From positions 1 to 9,123 of the forward strand of contig JAGOCV010000156.1 of NCBI GenBank assembly GCA_017998575.1: a stretch of 9,123 nucleotides of DNA. The letters run 5' to 3'. Positions 6,146 to 9,123 of the stretch are shown here, one piece after another; the stretch's first letter is position 1; every line of letters starts with the position of its first letter. Below the pieces are notes generated by a model. That model made no database searches. It saw nothing but the letters and a program-made list of their open reading frames with translations, and was not told the origin of the DNA. The DNA is from Burkholderiaceae bacterium (lineage in GTDB: Bacteria > Pseudomonadota > Gammaproteobacteria > Burkholderiales > Burkholderiaceae). Both the position numbers and the translations under genes were made by a program.

Positions 6146-7050
6146 AGCGTGACGACGCCCTGGCGATGTTCGAGCTGGACACCTGGAGCCGCGCGCATCT
6201 GGCTCGCATCGAAGACGCGCTGTCGTTGCACGTGGGCCCCGACGCACCTGCCGGGCTGGGCGAAGCGATGCGCTACGCCGTGCTCGATGGCGGCAAGCGG
6301 TTGCGGCCGTTGCTGGTGCTGGCCGGCTGCGAAGCCGTGGATGGCCTGGACGCGGCCGCCGTGCGCGCAGCCTGCGCAGTCGAGCTCATCCACGCCTATT
6401 CGCTCGTGCACGACGACCTGCCGTGCATGGACAACGACGTGCTGCGCCGGGGCAAGCCCACGGTACACGTGAAATTCGGCGAGGCGCCGGCGCTGCTGGC
6501 GGGCGACGCCTTGCAGGCGCTGGCCTTCGAACTTCTCGCACCCGGTGATGGCAGCCTGCCCGACGCCATGCAGGCCGGTCTGTGCCGCCTGCTCGCGCGC
6601 GCTGCCGGCGCCGCGGGCATGGCCGGAGGCCAGGCCATCGATCTGGCGAGTGTGGGCCGTTCGCTTACCGAGGCCGAGCTGCGCCAGATGCACCGCCTCA
6701 AGACCGGCGCGCTGCTTCAGGCCAGCGTGATGATGGGCGCGGCTTGCGGGGCGCCCGATGCGCGCGCGCAGGCGGGCCTGCAGGCTTTCGGCGCCGCCAT
6801 CGGCCTGGCCTTCCAGGTGGTGGACGACATCCTCGACGTCACCGCCGACTCCGCGACGCTGGGCAAGACGGCCGGCAAGGATGCGGCGGCCGACAAGCCC
6901 ACCTACGTGTCTCTGATGGGCCTGGATGCCGCGCGCGCCCATGCCGGCGACCTGCTGCGCGAAGCGCTCGATGCCCTGGCCGCCGCAGGCCTGTCCGACA
7001 CCCGTGCGCTGGCCGCGCTGGCGCGCATGGTGGTCGAGCGCGACCGTTGA
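6142..7050 (+). CDS. ispA: (2E,6E)-farnesyl diphosphate synthase (polyprenyl synthetase family)
   Basis: The product is 302 aa, the usual length of bacterial farnesyl diphosphate synthases. It condenses dimethylallyl diphosphate with two isopentenyl diphosphates to give the C15 precursor of quinones and undecaprenyl carriers. The diphosphate-binding pocket is seen in 'GGKRLRP' (50-56). The first aspartate-rich motif 'DDLPCMD' (Asp91, Asp92, Asp97) has the bacterial DDx4D spacing. The second is 'DDILD' (Asp228, Asp229, Asp232), followed by 'GKTAGKD' (241-247). 'KTGALL' (187-192) is also conserved. The insertion in the first motif and the placement beside dxs support farnesyl rather than octaprenyl synthase activity. 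The ATG overlaps the xseB stop by four bases, indicating coupled translation. The dxs gene follows after 47 bp, so two isoprenoid steps are co-transcribed. Confidence 0.94.
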   Translation: MKRDDALAMFELDTWSRAHLARIEDALSLHVGPDAPAGLGEAMRYAVLDGGKRLRPLLVLAGCEAVDGLDAAAVRAACAVELIHAYSLVHDDLPCMDNDVLRRGKPTVHVKFGEAPALLAGDALQALAFELLAPGDGSLPDAMQAGLCRLLARAAGAAGMAGGQAIDLASVGRSLTEAELRQMHRLKTGALLQASVMMGAACGAPDARAQAGLQAFGAAIGLAFQVVDDILDVTADSATLGKTAGKDAAADKPTYVSLMGLDAARAHAGDLLREALDALAAAGLSDTRALAALARMVVERDR

Positions 7051-7097
7051 TCCCCAGCCCCGCGCTGCCTTCCCTCCACGAACGACCCCACACGCCA
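7051..7097 (+). other. C-rich, G-poor ispA-dxs spacer without a Shine-Dalgarno
   Basis: The 47-base spacer contains about 27 C against about 7 G, with several CCCC and CCC runs. It has no purine-rich ribosome-binding sequence before the dxs ATG. C-over-G bias of this kind resembles a Rho-utilisation region, but the stretch is short and the function is unproven. Confidence 0.4.
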
Positions 7098-8987
7098 ATG
7101 GCCACGCTGCTCGAATCCATCCAGTCGCCCGCCGACCTGCGCGGCCTGCCGCGCGCACAGCTCAAGCAACTGGCGACGGAGTTGCGCGAGTTCGTGCTGC
7201 AGAGCGTGTCACGCACCGGCGGCCACCTGTCGTCCAACCTCGGCACGGTCGAGCTCACCGTGGCGCTGCACAGTGTCTTCAACACGCCCGAAGACCGTCT
7301 GGTGTGGGACGTGGGCCACCAGACCTATCCGCACAAGATCCTGACCGGCCGGCGCGATCGCATGGACACATTGCGCCAGCTCGGCGGCATCTCCGGCTTC
7401 CCGCAACGTGCCGAGAGCGAGTACGACACCTTCGGTACGGCGCACTCGTCCACCTCCATCTCTGCCGCCCTGGGCATGGCGCTGGCTGCGCGGCAGAAGG
7501 GCGAAGACCGGCACGCCGTGGCCATCATCGGCGACGGCGCCATGACGGCCGGCATGGCCTTCGAGGCGCTCAACAACGCGGGTGTCGAGCCCGACTGCCG
7601 CCTGCTGGTCATCCTCAACGACAACGACATGTCGATCAGCCCGCCCGTGGGCGCGCTCAACCGCTATCTGGCGCAACTCATGAGCGGCCAGTTCTACGCG
7701 GCCGCCAAGAACGTCGGCAAGACCGTGCTCAAGCCCGTGCCACCGCTGTTCGAGCTGGCGCGCCGCTTCGAGCAACACGCCAAGGGCATGGTGGTGCCGG
7801 CCACGCTGTTCGAGCAGTTCGGCTTCAACTACATCGGCCCCATCGACGGGCACGACCTCGATTCGCTGATCCCGACGCTGGAGAACCTCAAGAACGCCAA
7901 GGGGCCGCAGTTCCTGCACGTCGTCACGAAGAAGGGCCAGGGCTACAAGCTGGCCGAGGCCGACCCGGTGGCCTATCACGGCCCCGGCAAGTTCGACCCG
8001 GCCGTGGGCCTGACCAAGCCTGCCACGCCGGCCAGGCCCACCTTCACGCAGGTGTTCGGCCAATGGCTGTGCGACATGGCCGGGAAGGACGAGCGCCTCG
8101 TCGGCATCACGCCCGCCATGCGCGAGGGATCGGGCATGGTGGAGTTTCACCAGCGCTTTCCCGGGCGCTACTACGACGTCGGCATTGCCGAGCAGCATGC
8201 CGTCACCTTTGCCGCCGGCATGGCCTGCGAGGGACTCAAGCCGGTGGTGGCGATCTATTCCACCTTCCTGCAGCGCGGCTACGACCAGCTGATCCACGAC
8301 GTCGCCCTGCAGAACCTGCCGGTGGTGTTCGCGCTCGACCGCGCGGGCCTGGTGGGCGCCGACGGTGCGACGCATGCGGGTGCCTACGACATCGCCTTCG
8401 TGCGTTGCATTCCCAACATGAGCCTGGCCTGTCCTGCGGATGAGGCCGAATGCCGGCAACTGCTGTCCACCGCGTTCGCGCAGAACCATCCGGTGGCCGT
8501 GCGTTATCCGCGCGGCGCGGGCGTGGGCACGCAGCCCGCCGCCGGGCTCGACACCCTGCCGTTCGGGCGGGGCGAGATCCGCCGCGAAGGTCGCGGCATC
8601 GCCATCCTGGCTTTCGGCACGCTGCTGTATCCGGCGCTGGCCGCCGCCGAGCGCCTGGGCGCCACGGTGGTCAACATGCGCTGGGCCAAGCCGCTCGACC
8701 GCGAACTGCTGCTGGATGTCGCTGCCCGGCACGAGGCGCTGGTGACGGTGGAAGAGGGTTGCATCCAGGGCGGCGCCGGCAGCGCCGTGGCCGAAGTGCT
8801 GGCGCAGGCCGGCGTGCTGCGCCCGCTGCTGCAACTGGGCCTGCCCGACCAGTTCATCGAGCATGGCGATCCGGCGCGCCTGCTGGCCGCCCAGGGGCTC
8901 GATGCGGCAGGCATCGAGCGCTCGGTGCGCGAGCGCTTCAGTGCGCTGGCCGCCGCACCTCAGCCCGGGCTCAAGGTCGTCGGCTGA
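7098..8987 (+). CDS. dxs: 1-deoxy-D-xylulose-5-phosphate synthase
   Basis: The product is 629 aa, full length for DXS (about 620). It is a thiamine-diphosphate enzyme that joins pyruvate and glyceraldehyde 3-phosphate to 1-deoxyxylulose 5-phosphate, the first and flux-controlling step of the MEP pathway; the product also feeds thiamine and pyridoxal synthesis. The N-terminal domain has '[10 protein letters not shown]' (His43), '[10 protein letters not shown]' (His74) and the diphosphate/Mg site GDGAMT (145-150) with Asn175 in 'LNDNDMSIS'. The pyrimidine-binding domain has 'GIAEQHAVT' with catalytic Glu365, 'LQRGYDQ' (Arg393) and '[15 protein letters not shown]' (His426). The transketolase C-domain covers ~500-615. 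The ATG at 7098 gives the normal N-terminus '[14 protein letters not shown]'; the frame is open further upstream only inside ispA. There is no Shine-Dalgarno and no TPP-riboswitch-like leader. It is the last gene of the xseB-ispA-dxs unit. Confidence 0.97.
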   Translation: MATLLESIQSPADLRGLPRAQLKQLATELREFVLQSVSRTGGHLSSNLGTVELTVALHSVFNTPEDRLVWDVGHQTYPHKILTGRRDRMDTLRQLGGISGFPQRAESEYDTFGTAHSSTSISAALGMALAARQKGEDRHAVAIIGDGAMTAGMAFEALNNAGVEPDCRLLVILNDNDMSISPPVGALNRYLAQLMSGQFYAAAKNVGKTVLKPVPPLFELARRFEQHAKGMVVPATLFEQFGFNYIGPIDGHDLDSLIPTLENLKNAKGPQFLHVVTKKGQGYKLAEADPVAYHGPGKFDPAVGLTKPATPARPTFTQVFGQWLCDMAGKDERLVGITPAMREGSGMVEFHQRFPGRYYDVGIAEQHAVTFAAGMACEGLKPVVAIYSTFLQRGYDQLIHDVALQNLPVVFALDRAGLVGADGATHAGAYDIAFVRCIPNMSLACPADEAECRQLLSTAFAQNHPVAVRYPRGAGVGTQPAAGLDTLPFGRGEIRREGRGIAILAFGTLLYPALAAAERLGATVVNMRWAKPLDRELLLDVAARHEALVTVEEGCIQGGAGSAVAEVLAQAGVLRPLLQLGLPDQFIEHGDPARLLAAQGLDAAGIERSVRERFSALAAAPQPGLKVVG

Positions 8988-9036
8988 GAGCCACCTGGCT
9001 TCGCGACGCCTTTCAGCGGGCTGACTGACAGAACCC

Positions 9037-9050
9037 TGAACGATTGGTCA
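9037..9050. promoter_or_regulatory. Imperfect palindrome, possible operator
   Basis: TGAACGATTGGTCA matches its own reverse complement at 10 of 14 positions and is embedded in CCTGA...TCAGG (9035-9052). The size and the TGA...TCA ends resemble operators of TetR-type repressors. It lies about 40 bases upstream of a candidate -10 box. The regulator is unknown. Confidence 0.25.
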
Positions 9051-9055
9051 GGCGG

Positions 9056-9087
9056 GCGGGAAAACCCGCGCGTGGCGCCAAAAGGCG
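9056..9087. other. Two adjacent small hairpins with AAAA loops downstream of dxs
   Basis: GCGGG-AAAA-CCCGC (9056-9069) and CGCC-AAAA-GGCG (9076-9087) follow each other. Only ATTTCT follows the second one. As an intrinsic terminator for dxs this would be weak, because the stems are short and there is no real T-run. Confidence 0.3.
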
Positions 9088-9092
9088 ATTTC

Positions 9093-9098
9093 TAGAAT
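9093..9098 (+). promoter_or_regulatory. Candidate -10 element of a gene beyond the right edge
   Basis: TAGAAT is one mismatch from the sigma-70 -10 consensus. It lies 21 bases before a final GGAG (9120-9123) that would serve as Shine-Dalgarno for a start codon just outside the window. No good -35 box was found at standard spacing. Confidence 0.4.
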
Positions 9099-9123
9099 CC
9101 GTGAGCCTTGCGGGGTGTTGGAG

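Noticed and set aside
7051..7097. TPP riboswitch before dxs
   Set aside because: The spacer is only 47 bases, and I see none of the conserved THI-box segments such as CUGAGA.
8988..9034. Strong intrinsic terminator right after dxs
   Set aside because: Only an AGCC/GGCT 4-bp stem (8989-9000) without a T-run was found, which is too weak to call.

Overview
This is a GC-rich chromosomal window from a betaproteobacterium, most likely Burkholderiales and probably Comamonadaceae-like (Acidovorax/Variovorax/Hydrogenophaga type). I base this on the protein style, the codon use and the xseB-ispA-dxs cluster. That placement is inference, because there is no rRNA or other marker gene here. I see no mobile element, tRNA, rRNA, CRISPR array or pseudogene.

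The left half reads leftward. Going right to left on the minus strand there is a Rieske non-heme iron oxygenase (4501-5637), a tandem array of terminator hairpins (about 4361-4477), an EamA-type DMT permease (3429-4322), a 3-mercaptopyruvate/thiosulfate sulfurtransferase of the SseA type (2530-3393), and a membrane-bound PAS-PAS-GAF sensor histidine kinase (start 2388). The window edge cuts the kinase inside its ATP-binding domain. The permease and sulfurtransferase genes lie 35 bp apart and each has a good Shine-Dalgarno site, so they probably form one transcription unit. The kinase follows after 141 bp. The terminator array separates the Rieske gene from this unit.

The right half reads rightward: xseB (5894-6145), ispA (6142-7050, ATGA overlap) and dxs (7098-8987). 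This is the widespread proteobacterial cluster for exonuclease VII small subunit and isoprenoid precursor synthesis. Dxs makes 1-deoxyxylulose 5-phosphate at the head of the MEP pathway, and IspA condenses the resulting C5 units to farnesyl diphosphate. None of the three starts has a recognisable Shine-Dalgarno site, unlike the minus-strand permease and sulfurtransferase genes. The 256-bp divergent region 5638-5893 holds candidate promoters for both directions and a hairpin-rich leader for the Rieske gene. The last 136 bp hold a palindrome, a candidate -10 box and a final GGAG, which suggests another rightward gene starting just outside the window.

I did not find a convincing new multi-gene system. 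The items most worth a second look are the tandemly duplicated terminator, the orphan Rieske oxygenase with glutamate at the bridging position, the structured leader of that gene, and the Shine-Dalgarno-less, C-rich gene junctions of the dxs cluster.
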